A DNA stretch of 51,254 bases from Mesorhizobium sp. STM 4661 (GCF_000359125.1 NZ_CAAF010000007.1:1-51254), one strand, 5' to 3'; shown: positions 1 to 7,938, counted from the first letter of the stretch. Made by a program: numbers and translations. Notes: a model not told the origin generated them from the letters alone.

Positions 1-2
1 TG

Positions 3-65
3 CTGGAAGAAGCGCGGCGTCAAAATATCGAATTATTTGAAGCGCTTATCTCTTCAAGGCAGTGA
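3..65 (+). CDS. C-terminal end of an unidentified protein (partial)
   Basis: In the third forward frame the window opens inside an ORF that ends in TGA at 63-65. The last 20 residues, ending in ISSRQ, look like an amphipathic helix (LEEARRQNIELFEAL). The other two frames are less protein-like. If real, this is the tail of a gene starting left of the window and convergent with the ABC ATPase gene. The piece is too short to assign a family or function. A REP-like unit follows directly. Confidence 0.35.
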   Translation: MEEARRQNIELFEALISSRQ

Positions 66-74
66 TCCTTCCAA

Positions 75-133
75 CACCCCTCATCCGACCGAGCTTCGCT
101 CGGCCACCTTCTCCCACAGGGGGAGAAGGGGAA
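75..133. repeat. REP-like unit with two hairpins
   Basis: A run of C (ACCCCTC) is followed by a hairpin CCGAGC-TTC-GCTCGG and a second hairpin CTTCTCCC-acag-GGGGAGAAG. It is a diverged member of the family that recurs in many gaps of this window. It lies between two convergent genes, directly after the stop of the ATPase gene, where it may act as a transcript 3' end. Confidence 0.7.
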
Positions 134-140
134 GCAGGCG

Positions 141-1139
141 CTACTTCATCACCTTGCCATCGACCCCGAACCGATAAGTCTTCGCTGGATCCGGCGTCGC
201 GTAGAGCGTGGCGCCAGGTTCGGCGTTGTAGACGCCGAAGATGCGCACGGTAATCAGCCCGGCCTTCTCGCAATCGAGATAAAGATTGGTGTCGGCGCCG
301 AGATGCTCGGCATGCACCACCGTTCCCTTCCAGGTGCCGGATCTCGGATCGACGGTCAGATGCTCGGGGCGGACGCCGATGGTCTTGGCCGTCTCGCCAA
401 GCCTGGCGCCATCGACGAAATTCATCTTCGGCGAGCCGATGAAGCCGGCGACGAATTCGTTAGCCGGCGAATTGTAGAGTTCCATCGGGCCGCCGATCTG
501 CTCGATCCTGCCGGCGTTGAGTACGACGATCTTGTCGGCCAGCGTCATCGCTTCGACCTGGTCGTGGGTGACATAGATCATCGTCGCCTTCAGCCGGCGA
601 TGCAGCTGCGCGATCTCCAGCCTGGTGTTGACGCGAAGTGCGGCATCGAGGTTGGACAATGGTTCGTCGAACAGAAAAAGCTTGGGTTCGCGCACCACGG
701 CGCGGCCGATGGCGACGCGCTGGCGCTGGCCGCCGGAGAGTTCCGCCGGCCGCCTCGAGAGATAAGGCTCCAGCGACAGCATCGAGGAGGCGATGCCGAT
801 GCGCCGCTCGATCTCGGCCGCCGGCGTACCGGCCTGCTTCAGTCCGAGTCCCATATTGTTCCTCACCGTCAGATGCGGGTAGAGCGCATAGGTCTGGAAC
901 ACCATGGCAATGCCGCGTTTGGCCGGCGGCGTGGCCGAGACGTCCTGGCCGTCGATGACGACACGGCCCGAGGTCGAATCCTCGAGCCCGGCGATGACCC
1001 TGAGCAAGGTCGACTTGCCGCAGCCGGAGGGGCCGACGAAGACGACGAATTCGCCATCCGTCACTTCGAGGTTGATGCCCTTCAGCACCTCGACCGGCCC
1101 GAAAGCCTTCTTCACGTTCTCGATGTTCAGCGAGCCCAC
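141..1139 (-). CDS. Sugar ABC transporter ATP-binding protein (UgpC/MalK type)
   Basis: This 332-residue cytoplasmic ATPase would power the importer made by the upstream genes. Walker A GPSGCGKST is at residues 36-44, the Q-loop glutamine at 82, signature LSGGQ at 134-138, Walker B LFLFDE at 154-159 and the switch histidine at 192. The C-terminal third (from about 240) is the TOBE/OB regulatory region typical of MalK/UgpC proteins. Length is slightly below the usual 350-370. It is the last gene of the leftward murQ operon, separated from the oxidoreductase gene by a composite repeat. One ATPase for two different permeases is normal for this family. The substrate is inferred from context to be an amino sugar or a chitin or murein fragment. 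Confidence 0.93.
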   Translation of the reverse strand: MGSLNIENVKKAFGPVEVLKGINLEVTDGEFVVFVGPSGCGKSTLLRVIAGLEDSTSGRVVIDGQDVSATPPAKRGIAMVFQTYALYPHLTVRNNMGLGLKQAGTPAAEIERRIGIASSMLSLEPYLSRRPAELSGGQRQRVAIGRAVVREPKLFLFDEPLSNLDAALRVNTRLEIAQLHRRLKATMIYVTHDQVEAMTLADKIVVLNAGRIEQIGGPMELYNSPANEFVAGFIGSPKMNFVDGARLGETAKTIGVRPEHLTVDPRSGTWKGTVVHAEHLGADTNLYLDCEKAGLITVRIFGVYNAEPGATLYATPDPAKTYRFGVDGKVMK

Positions 1140-1175
1140 GGCGTTCCTCCGGATTGGAATGTGGGCGCGAATGCA

Positions 1176-1329
1176 CCCCCCTCTGGCCTGCCGGCCATCT
1201 CCCCCTCAAGGGGGGAGATTGGCAGCTTCACGGCCGCGCGCCATTTTGCGGCGCTGGAAATTGGCGAAAGCAATGCCGACAGCTGATCTCCCCCCTTGAG
1301 GGGGAGATGGCCGGCAGGCCAGAGGGGGG
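1176..1329. repeat. Composite REP/BIME-like element (two inverted units around a spacer)
   Basis: Two units in inverted orientation, each with a six-C or six-G edge, a short hairpin (GGCC-TGCC-GGCC at 1185-1196, GGCC-GGCA-GGCC at 1309-1320) and a GGGGGAGAT hairpin, enclose a spacer of about 70 nt. The spacer shares the 15-mer TGGCGAAAGCAATGC (1262-1276) with the spacer of the copy at 3291-3450. The element fills most of the gap between the oxidoreductase and ATPase genes and could modulate the distal message. Confidence 0.85.
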
Positions 1330-1365
1330 CGCCGTAGAGCGCAATCCCTGACGAAAATTCCCTTG

Positions 1366-2427
1366 TCACAGACGCACCGCCTTTCCGCTGCGCACGCTCT
1401 CGTCGGCGGCAAGGCAGACGGCGAGCGACTTCACCGCGTCGTCCATATGTCTGTTAAGATCGAGATCCTCACGGACGGCCTTCAGGACAAAAGCCTGTTC
1501 GAGGTCGCAAAGATCCTGATGGCCGGGTTCGCCTTCCATCGACAGCATTTCGTCGGGCTTGGCGAACTTGCCGTCCGCCCCGGTCGCGGCACTGTGCAGA
1601 CGGATGGTCGAGGTCTTGGTGTGGGTGTCGATGTCGTCGGACCTGACACCCTCCTTCATCACGATCGACACGCAGCCATTCGGCGAGATGACATCCTTCA
1701 CGAAGAAGGCCGTCTCCGAAATCATCGGACCCCAGCCGGCTTCGTACCAGCCGACCGACCCGTCATCGAACAGCACTTGCAGATGGCCGTAATTGTACAT
1801 CGAAGGCGCGACCGCGTCGGTCAGCCGCAATCCCATGCCGCGCACCTCGACCGGCCTGGCGTCCGTGATCTGCAGCATCACGTCGATATAGTGCACGCCG
1901 CAATCGACGATCGGCGACGTCGTCTGCATCAATTGCTTGTGCGTCTCCCAGGTATGACCCGAGGATTGCTGGTTGAGGTTCATGCGGAACACGTAGGGGC
2001 CGCCGAGCTTGCGCGCCTCGGCGATCAGCCTGATCCAGGACGGGTGATGGCGCAGGATATAGCCGATCACCAGCTTTTTGCCATTGGCCTTGGCGGCCGC
2101 GACGACGCGCTTTGCGTCAGTGACTGTGGTTGCGAGCGGCTTTTCGACGAAGACATGGCAGCCGGCCTCGAACGCCTTCACCGCATAGTCGGCATGGCTG
2201 TCGGAATAGGTGGCGATGCAGGCGACATCGGGCTTCTCGTCGCGCAGCGCCTCGTCGAACGAGCGCCTGATGCCGTAGCCGGAAAGTCCGCCCGGCAACG
2301 GCACGTCGGAACGGTTGACGAGTGCTGCGATCTCAAAACCCGGATTGCTGTAATAGGCCAGCGCATGGCTGCGGCCCATATTGCCAAGGCCGGCGACCAC
2401 GACGCGAAGGGGTTTTTGCGAACTCAC
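1366..2427 (-). CDS. Gfo/Idh/MocA-family NAD(P)-dependent oxidoreductase
   Basis: A 353-residue predicted cytoplasmic dehydrogenase. The N-terminus VVVAGLGNMGRSHA is a Rossmann nucleotide-binding motif, and the EKPLATT segment is the conserved EKP motif of the Gfo/Idh/MocA family, whose members oxidise sugars, inositols or amino sugars with NAD(P). The GTG start at 2425-2427 overlaps the permease stop as GTGA and begins in the expected place, whereas an ATG further upstream would add about 65 residues that merely overlap the permease gene in another frame. It sits inside the amino-sugar transporter operon, so its substrate is probably the imported sugar or a derivative. It has no obvious step in the murQ-nagA route, and its exact reaction cannot be read from sequence. 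Confidence 0.9.
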   Translation of the reverse strand: MSSQKPLRVVVAGLGNMGRSHALAYYSNPGFEIAALVNRSDVPLPGGLSGYGIRRSFDEALRDEKPDVACIATYSDSHADYAVKAFEAGCHVFVEKPLATTVTDAKRVVAAAKANGKKLVIGYILRHHPSWIRLIAEARKLGGPYVFRMNLNQQSSGHTWETHKQLMQTTSPIVDCGVHYIDVMLQITDARPVEVRGMGLRLTDAVAPSMYNYGHLQVLFDDGSVGWYEAGWGPMISETAFFVKDVISPNGCVSIVMKEGVRSDDIDTHTKTSTIRLHSAATGADGKFAKPDEMLSMEGEPGHQDLCDLEQAFVLKAVREDLDLNRHMDDAVKSLAVCLAADESVRSGKAVRL

Positions 2428-3263
2428 TTGACGGCTCCCGACGTGATGCCGCGGATCAGTTGCCGCGAGAAGATGACGTAGAGGATCAGCACCGGCATGA
2501 TCGCCAGCGAGAGTGCTGCCAGGATCGCGTTCCAGTTGGTGACGAACTGGCCGAGGAAGAGCTGCGCGCCGAGCGTCACCGTCTTGGTCTCTTCCGATGG
2601 CGCCAGGATCAGCGGGAACCATAGATCGTTCCAGATCGGGATCATGGTGAAGACGGCGACGGTTGCCATCGACGGCCGGACCAGCGGCAGCACCAGCCGG
2701 AAGAAGATCGTGTATTCGGACAGCCCGTCGATGCGGCCGGCATTCTTCAAATCGTCGGACACCTGCTTCATGAACTCCGACAGGATGAAGACGGCGAGCG
2801 GCAGGCCTTGCGCGGTGTAGACCAGGATCAGCGCCGTCAGCGTGTTGACCAGCCCGCTCGCCACCATCAATTGCAGGATGGCGACAGTGCCGAGGCGGAT
2901 CGGGATCATGATGCCGAGCGCGAGATAAAGCCCCATCAGCGAATTGCCGCGAAAGCGGTATTCCGACAGCGCGAAGGCCGCCATGGCGCCGAACAGAAGC
3001 ACGAAGAACAGCGAGGCGACGGTGACGACGAGACTGTTCTGGAAATAGTGGATGAAATCGCCCTGGCCGATGACGGTGGTGTAGCCGATCAGGTCGACGG
3101 TTTTTGGCGTCGGCGGCGTCAGCGGCGCGCCGAAGATGCCGGCGCGGGATTTAAACGAATTCATGATCACGATGATCACCGGGAACAGCGCGATCACCGT
3201 GTAGGTCAACAGGATCGCATGGGCGCCGATGGTGCGGGGAAGGGAGCGGGTTGCGGTGCTCAT
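2424..3263 (-). CDS. Sugar ABC transporter permease (MalG/UgpE type)
   Basis: A 279-residue inner-membrane protein with about six hydrophobic segments. The cytoplasmic EAA-type loop (NAGRIDGLSEYTIFFRLVLP, about residues 175-194) would contact the ATPase. The length and the short N-terminus before the first membrane helix are typical of the second permease of CUT1 sugar importers. The stop overlaps the start of the oxidoreductase, so the two are translationally coupled. It partners the permease gene at 3472-4395, although a composite repeat lies between them. Specificity is not visible and is inferred from murQ in the same operon. Confidence 0.92.
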   Translation of the reverse strand: MSTATRSLPRTIGAHAILLTYTVIALFPVIIVIMNSFKSRAGIFGAPLTPPTPKTVDLIGYTTVIGQGDFIHYFQNSLVVTVASLFFVLLFGAMAAFALSEYRFRGNSLMGLYLALGIMIPIRLGTVAILQLMVASGLVNTLTALILVYTAQGLPLAVFILSEFMKQVSDDLKNAGRIDGLSEYTIFFRLVLPLVRPSMATVAVFTMIPIWNDLWFPLILAPSEETKTVTLGAQLFLGQFVTNWNAILAALSLAIMPVLILYVIFSRQLIRGITSGAVK

Positions 3264-3290
3264 CCCAGAGTCTCCCGATTTCGCGCCAAG

Positions 3291-3450
3291 GCACCCCCCT
3301 CTGTCCTGCCGGACATCTCCCCCTCAAGGGGGGAGATTGGCGGCTCCAGCCCGGCGACTTCTCTTGCAACGCCGAAAAGTGGCGAAAGCAATGCGGCAGT
3401 CCGATCTCCCCCCTTGCGGGGGAGATGGCCGGTAGGCCAGAGGGGGGTGC
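3291..3450. repeat. Composite REP/BIME-like element, same type as 1176-1329
   Basis: The edges GCACCCCCCT and AGGGGGGTGC are exact inverted repeats. The left unit has hairpin GTCC-TGCC-GGAC and the right one GGCC-GGTA-GGCC, each with the GGGGGAGAT hairpin. The spacer resembles that of the 1176 copy and contains the same 15-mer TGGCGAAAGCAATGC (3380-3394). It lies within an operon, between the two permease genes. Confidence 0.85.
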
Positions 3451-3471
3451 TCAAGCTCAACATCTCGCCCC

Positions 3472-4395
3472 TCAGAACTGGTAGCGACGCAGGCGCGTCT
3501 GCACGAGGAACAGGTAGACGCAGACGCCGCCGAGGATGATCAGGAACATCATGGTGGCGATCGCCGCGCCCATGTTGGGATCGCCGACCTGCAGCTGGAA
3601 GCCGAAGAAGGCGCGGTAGAGGAAGGTGCCGAGGATGTCGGTCGAATAGTTCGGACCGGCGAGCGCGCCTTGCGCGGTGTAGATCAGGTCGAAGGCGTTG
3701 AAATTTCCGACGAAGGTGAGGATCGAGATGATGCCGATCGACGGCAGGATCAGCGGCAGCTTGATCTTCCAGAATTGCGACATGCCGGTGATCCCATCGC
3801 ATTCGGCCGCCTCGATCACCTCCTCGGGGATGGACAGAAGTGCGGCATAGATCAGCATCATCGGGATGCCGACGAACTGCCAGACCGAGATCAGGCTGAG
3901 CGTGGTCAGCGCGTATTCTTCCTTGCCGAGCCACGGCGTGAACAGGCTCTTGAGCCCTATAAGGTCGAGCAGGTTCGGCGCCACGCCCCATAGCGGCGAC
4001 AGGATCAGTTTCCAGGCGAAGCCGACGATGACGAAGGACAGGATGGTCGGCACGAAGATCGCCGTGCGGTAGAAGGCCGCGAATCTGAGCCGCGGGCTGG
4101 AAAGCAACGCCGCCAAAAGCACGCCGATCGGGTTCTGCACCAGCATGTGGATGATGAAGAACCAGACATTGTTCCCCAGCGCATTCCAGAAATTGACCGA
4201 CCAGTTGGGGTCGCCGAGCAGCATGCGGAAGTTTTGCAGTCCGACGAAGACCTGCGACTGGTCGATGTTGCGGAACAGCGACAGCTGCAGCGTGCCGGCC
4301 AGCGGCAGGATCATGATCGCCGTATAGACGAGTACCGCCGGCGCCAGGAAAACGCCGATGTGCCAGCGGAACGGTCGTTTCGGTGCTGCGGCCAT
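3472..4395 (-). CDS. Sugar ABC transporter permease (MalF/UgpA type)
   Basis: A 307-residue inner-membrane protein. It has a first membrane helix near residues 13-33, a long periplasmic stretch, then about five more helices. The EAA loop (EAAECDGITGMSQFWKIKLP) is complete and should dock on the ATPase. This is the usual first permease of a CUT1 system, following the binding-protein gene. The 240-nt gap upstream holds two REP-like units. Together with the partner at 2424-3263 it forms the membrane channel. The substrate is inferred only from the neighbouring amino-sugar enzymes. Confidence 0.92.
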   Translation of the reverse strand: MAAAPKRPFRWHIGVFLAPAVLVYTAIMILPLAGTLQLSLFRNIDQSQVFVGLQNFRMLLGDPNWSVNFWNALGNNVWFFIIHMLVQNPIGVLLAALLSSPRLRFAAFYRTAIFVPTILSFVIVGFAWKLILSPLWGVAPNLLDLIGLKSLFTPWLGKEEYALTTLSLISVWQFVGIPMMLIYAALLSIPEEVIEAAECDGITGMSQFWKIKLPLILPSIGIISILTFVGNFNAFDLIYTAQGALAGPNYSTDILGTFLYRAFFGFQLQVGDPNMGAAIATMMFLIILGGVCVYLFLVQTRLRRYQF

Positions 4396-4446
4396 GAGTT
4401 CGGTCCCCGCCGATCAGGTTCTTGCAATTGCCGCCAAAGGCGCGGC

Positions 4447-4617
4447 GCCTCCCTCCCCCTCGAGGGGAGGGTGCCTCGCGAAGCGAGGCGGGTGGGGTCG
4501 GCCAAGGCAGCGCGCCATCATGGTCTCGACCGTGCTTTCCAGCAACAAGCAGTGGCCTGCCTCCACCGACCCCCTCTGTCGCCTTCGGCGACATCTCCCC
4601 CTCGAGGGGGGAGATAG
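4447..4617. repeat. Two REP-like units in the gap between binding-protein and permease genes
   Basis: The first unit (about 4447-4500) has CCCTCCCC-tcga-GGGGAGGG and a hairpin GCCTCGC-GAA-GCGAGGC. The second (about 4569-4616) has ACCCCCTCTG, hairpin GTCGCC-TTC-GGCGAC and ATCTCCCC-ctcgag-GGGGGAGAT. Stem-loops directly behind a binding-protein gene often protect its message, giving more binding protein than permease; that role is an inference here. Confidence 0.8.
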
Positions 4618-4635
4618 ACGCGCTCCGCCAGGCTC

Positions 4636-5895
4636 TTACTTGCCCGCCCTGTACCAGCTGTCGAGGCCGTCCTGCAGCTTCTTGGCGGCAGCTTCCGGCG
4701 TATCGGTGCCGTTGATGACGTTGGCCGATTCGACCCACGTCTCGTTTTCGAGGTTCGGCGTGCCGCGCGACAGGACCTGGTAGGTCGAGCGGATCGTCGA
4801 CTTGCACTTGCCGCGCCAGGAAACAAATTCCTGCGCCAGCGGGTCTTCCATCTTCACCGGCGTGTTGTTCAGGCTGAAGAAGCCCGGCAGCGCGTTGGCG
4901 TAGATGGTGGCGAAGTCCGGCGAGGCGACCCAGGACAGGAAGGTTTTGGCCGCGTCGGCATTCTTCGAGGCTGCATTGAGACCCATGCCGATATCGGTGT
5001 GGTCGGAGATGTAGCAGGTGTCGCCGGCTTTCTCGACCGGCGGCGGGAAGGCGCCCATCTTGAACTGCGCCTGGGTGTTGAACAGGCTGATCTCCCACGA
5101 ACCGGCCGGGTAGATGGCGGCGCGGCCGAGCGTGAACAGGTTCTGGCTGTCCGGATAGGTCTGCGCCTCGAAGCCGTCGCCGAGATACGGCTTCCACCTG
5201 GCCAGCTCTTCGTACGGCGCGACCCAGTTCTTGTCGGTCAGCTTCTGTTCGCCCTTGATCAGGGCTGCGCGGCCTTCCTCGCCCTTCCAGTAGTTCGGAC
5301 CGATGTTCTGGTAGCCCATGGTCGCGGCTTCCCAGAGGTCCTTGGTGCCCATCGCCATCGGGATATAGGTGCCGTCGGCCTTGATCTTGTCGAGCGCGGC
5401 GAAGAACTCGTCGCGGGTCTCAGGCACCTTGATGCCGAGCTTGTCGAAAGCGTCCTTGTTGTAGATGAAGCCGTGGATGACCGAGGCCATCGGCACGCAG
5501 AAGCTCGTCTTGCCGTCGTCGGTCTGCCAGGCGGCCTTGGCGACGTCGGAGAAATTCTCCATGCCGGGCAGCGTCGACAGATCGGCGAGATTGCCCTTCT
5601 TGTAGAGTTCGAGCGACTTGTCGAAGGGACGGCAGGTGATCAGGTCGCCGGCAGAACCGGCGGCGAGCTTGGCGCCGAGGGCGGCGTCGTATTCGGTCGG
5701 CGCCGACGGCGCGAACACCACCTTGATGCCCGGGTTCTTGGCCTCGAAAGCCGGGATCAGCTTGTCCTTCCAGATGGCAAGGTCGTCGCCGCGCCAGCTT
5801 TCGATGTTGAGGGTTACGTCTTGGGCATAAGCAACTCCGGCGGAGCCGAGAATGCTGGTGCCGAGAAGAAGTGCCGTCAGTAGTTTCGTTGTCAT
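4636..5895 (-). CDS. Extracellular solute-binding protein, family 1
   Basis: A 419-residue secreted periplasmic protein. The signal peptide (hydrophobic LLTALLLGTSILGSAGVAYA, cleavage before QDVTL) is clear. The mature part has the family 1 layout for sugars (ESWRGDD, then a long two-lobe body). It would capture the sugar and pass it to the permeases at 2424-4395. The start lies 2 nt past the murQ stop and has an AGGGAG ribosome site inside murQ, so binding protein and MurQ are co-expressed. That supports an amino-sugar ligand such as GlcNAc, MurNAc or a short oligomer, but binding residues cannot be assigned from sequence alone. Confidence 0.93.
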   Translation of the reverse strand: MTTKLLTALLLGTSILGSAGVAYAQDVTLNIESWRGDDLAIWKDKLIPAFEAKNPGIKVVFAPSAPTEYDAALGAKLAAGSAGDLITCRPFDKSLELYKKGNLADLSTLPGMENFSDVAKAAWQTDDGKTSFCVPMASVIHGFIYNKDAFDKLGIKVPETRDEFFAALDKIKADGTYIPMAMGTKDLWEAATMGYQNIGPNYWKGEEGRAALIKGEQKLTDKNWVAPYEELARWKPYLGDGFEAQTYPDSQNLFTLGRAAIYPAGSWEISLFNTQAQFKMGAFPPPVEKAGDTCYISDHTDIGMGLNAASKNADAAKTFLSWVASPDFATIYANALPGFFSLNNTPVKMEDPLAQEFVSWRGKCKSTIRSTYQVLSRGTPNLENETWVESANVINGTDTPEAAAKKLQDGLDSWYRAGK

Positions 5896-5897
5896 GC

Positions 5898-6857
5898 TCA
5901 GTCTCCCTGTTGACCTTTTTCAGGTTCGGTTTTGATGAGAACAGAGGCATTGCGCCCCTTGCTCCCCTCGATCGCGGAAAGCGCCGGTCGCAGCTTGTGG
6001 CCGGTCCCTTCCAGTATCTTCTCGGCTGCATCGGCGCTGGCGGCACCGGCGGCGAGCAGAATGGCGGTCTTGACGGCGCCGCCGCTCTTTTCGAGCAGGC
6101 GCGCCGCATCGTCCCTGCCGCGCCCCGAGATGGCGGCGACGATGCGCGCCGCGCGGTCGCGCAGCTTGATGTTGTCGGCCATGAGGTTGACCATGTAGCC
6201 GTCGTGCACGTGGCCGAGATGGATGGCGGTGAGCGTCGACAGCATGTTGAGCGCGATCTTCTGGGCGGTGCCGGCGCCCATGCGCGTCGAGCCGGCGATC
6301 AGCTCCGGCGGCGTTTCGAGCAAAATGGCGACATCGGCCAGCCGCAACAGCGGCGCATCGCTGTTGTTGGCGATGGCGATGGTGGCGGCGCCGCGCCTGC
6401 GCGCCTCCTCCAGCGCCCTGACCGCATAAGGCGTCGAGCCGCTGGCCGAAACAGCGATCAGGCAATCATCCTTGCCGATGCCGGCCCCGGCGACCGCCGA
6501 CACGGCTTCGCCGGCATCATCCTCCGGACCGCCGGCCAGCGTCCTGAAGGCTTCGTCGCCGCCGGCGATCAGGATGGCGATGCGGTCGCGCCTGATGCCG
6601 AAAGTGCCCGGAAGTTCCAGCGCGTCGGCCAGCGCCATCAGGCCCGAACTGCCGGCCGCCGCATAGGCGAGCTTGCCGCCGCCGTTCAGCCGGCCGGCGA
6701 TGATCCCGGCCGCATCGGCTATTGCCGGAATGGCGCCGCGCACGGCCCTGGCGGCCTCGATCTGGGCATTGGCCAAAGAGGAAAGGATGGCGTCCGGGGC
6801 CTGGATGTCCAGCCCCTCGGCATTCTGGTGATGCGCTTCGGTGCGCTTCTCGGCCAT
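5898..6857 (-). CDS. murQ: N-acetylmuramic acid 6-phosphate etherase
   Basis: A 319-residue SIS-fold cytoplasmic enzyme that splits the lactyl ether of MurNAc-6-P to give GlcNAc-6-P and D-lactate. The strongly conserved stretch around STRMGAGTAQKIALNMLST and HVHDGYMVNL is diagnostic. Glu81 (ALELPGTF) and Glu112 (GPEDD) match, by my alignment, the two catalytic glutamates of E. coli MurQ (83 and 114). The usual TSGRLGVLDA loop is changed to SSGLMALADA, so it belongs to a divergent branch. The start at 6857 is preferred over an upstream one at 6914 because of the GGAGGG site 6 nt in front. It is the first gene of the leftward operon and faces the kinase operon across a shared control region. 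Confidence 0.9.
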   Translation of the reverse strand: MAEKRTEAHHQNAEGLDIQAPDAILSSLANAQIEAARAVRGAIPAIADAAGIIAGRLNGGGKLAYAAAGSSGLMALADALELPGTFGIRRDRIAILIAGGDEAFRTLAGGPEDDAGEAVSAVAGAGIGKDDCLIAVSASGSTPYAVRALEEARRRGAATIAIANNSDAPLLRLADVAILLETPPELIAGSTRMGAGTAQKIALNMLSTLTAIHLGHVHDGYMVNLMADNIKLRDRAARIVAAISGRGRDDAARLLEKSGGAVKTAILLAAGAASADAAEKILEGTGHKLRPALSAIEGSKGRNASVLIKTEPEKGQQGD

Positions 6858-6881
6858 ACCGTTCCCTCCAATCCACAAAAC

Positions 6882-6899
6882 AATACCAAAAAAATACCA
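6882..6899 (-). promoter_or_regulatory. Candidate GntR-type operator in front of murQ
   Basis: On the minus strand this reads TGGTATT-TTTT-TGGTATT, two direct boxes 11 nt apart centre to centre, 24 nt upstream of the murQ start. The identical arrangement stands in front of the kinase gene at 7017-7034. I recall that published NagQ boxes are tandem TGGTATT sites with a 4-bp gap. The divergently transcribed locus encodes one fitting GntR/UTRA protein (7935-8717). Confidence 0.75.
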
Positions 6900-7016
6900 C
6901 TTGTCCACACGCATTAACGAATTTGCGGGTCGGAATTCGATGAGCCGGCGAAATGCTTAGATTTTTCAATAAAATACGCCTTAATCTTTTTGAAACGGAA
7001 ATTAACTCTTGGCTAT

Positions 7017-7034
7017 TGGTATTTTATTGGTATT
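7017..7034 (+). promoter_or_regulatory. Candidate GntR-type operator in front of the kinase operon
   Basis: TGGTATT-TTAT-TGGTATT, with the same two boxes and the same 4-nt spacing as the murQ-side site, 22 nt upstream of the GTG start at 7057. Being so near the start it should overlap the promoter or transcript start and cause repression when occupied. Confidence 0.75.
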
Positions 7035-7056
7035 ATCCGACCGGAGGAGAATTCGC

Positions 7057-7938
7057 GTGAATTTCGTGCTCGGCATCGATGGCGGCGGCACAAGCTGCAG
7101 GGCGGCCCTTGCGACAGCGGACGGCAGCGTCGTCGGCCGCGCCAAGAGTGGTGCGGCCAACATCCGCACCGACCTCACCGGCGCCAGGGCCAACATCGTC
7201 GACGCGGCGAGGCAGGCCTTTGCGGCTGCCGGCGAGAATCCGGATCTGATCCCGCAGACGCCGGCCATTCTCGGGCTCGCCGGCGCCAATGTCGGCACCT
7301 ACAGGCAGCAACTCGAAGCGATCCTGCCGTTCAGCACCAGCCGTGTCGAGACCGACGCCGAGATCGCGCTCGAAGGTGCCGTCGGATCGGGCGACGGCGC
7401 CATGGCCATCCTCGGCACCGGTACCGCCTATATGGCGCGCAAGGGTGGCAAGTCACGCGCCATCGGCGGCTGGGGTTTTCAGGTCGGCGACCAGGGCAGC
7501 GGCGCCCGCATCGGCCGCGACCTGCTTGAACAGACGCTGCTTGCCTATGACGGGATTCGCGAAGCCTCGCCGCTGACCGAGGCCATGCTCGCCATCTTCC
7601 GCAACAATCCCGAGGACGTGGTCGAGTTCACCACCAACGCCAAGCCGGGCGATTTCGGCGGCTTCGCGCCCAAGGTCTTCGACCATGCCGAAAAGGGCGA
7701 CAGCGTCGCCAACTGGATCCTCGACAAGGCGGCCGCCGATGTCGAGGCAGCGCTCGGCGTGCTCGACCTCAGCGACGACGCTCCGCTTTGCCTGCTAGGC
7801 GGACTGGCGCCGCTCTACGCGCCGCGCCTGTCGGCGCGCTACCGGGCGCTCTTGAAGCCGCCGCTCGACGATGCGCTCGGTGGCGCGGTGCAAATGGCGG
7901 TTCGCATTTTCGCGAAAGCTGCGGAGGCGGCGCGATGA
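7057..7938 (+). CDS. BadF/BadG-family amino-sugar kinase (GlcNAc and possibly MurNAc)
   Basis: A 293-residue cytoplasmic kinase of the ASKHA fold. The phosphate-1 motif GIDGGGTSC is at residues 6-14, with AILGTGTAY and GGWGFQVGDQGSG further on, as in N-acetylglucosamine kinases of the BadF/BadG/BcrA/BcrD family. Clostridial MurK of this family phosphorylates both GlcNAc and MurNAc. With murQ divergent and no anmK visible, a dual role is a reasonable inference. The GTG start at 7057 has a GGAGGAG site 6 nt upstream; an ATG at 7009 lies before the operator and is rejected. It overlaps the regulator gene by ATGA. Confidence 0.85.
   Translation: MNFVLGIDGGGTSCRAALATADGSVVGRAKSGAANIRTDLTGARANIVDAARQAFAAAGENPDLIPQTPAILGLAGANVGTYRQQLEAILPFSTSRVETDAEIALEGAVGSGDGAMAILGTGTAYMARKGGKSRAIGGWGFQVGDQGSGARIGRDLLEQTLLAYDGIREASPLTEAMLAIFRNNPEDVVEFTTNAKPGDFGGFAPKVFDHAEKGDSVANWILDKAAADVEAALGVLDLSDDAPLCLLGGLAPLYAPRLSARYRALLKPPLDDALGGAVQMAVRIFAKAAEAAR

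Noticed and set aside
303..1286. Long open frame on the plus strand opposite the ABC ATPase
   Set aside because: It is antisense to a clear ATPase, rich in Arg/Asp/Gly with no fold-like pattern. High-GC codon bias opens such frames.
4447..4617. Rho-independent terminators between the binding-protein and permease genes
   Set aside because: The hairpins have no T run on the transcribed strand and belong to the dispersed REP-like family.
3260..5197. 645-codon frame on the minus strand across the binding-protein and permease genes
   Set aside because: It runs in another frame through two recognisable genes and an intergenic repeat; composition is arginine- and proline-rich.
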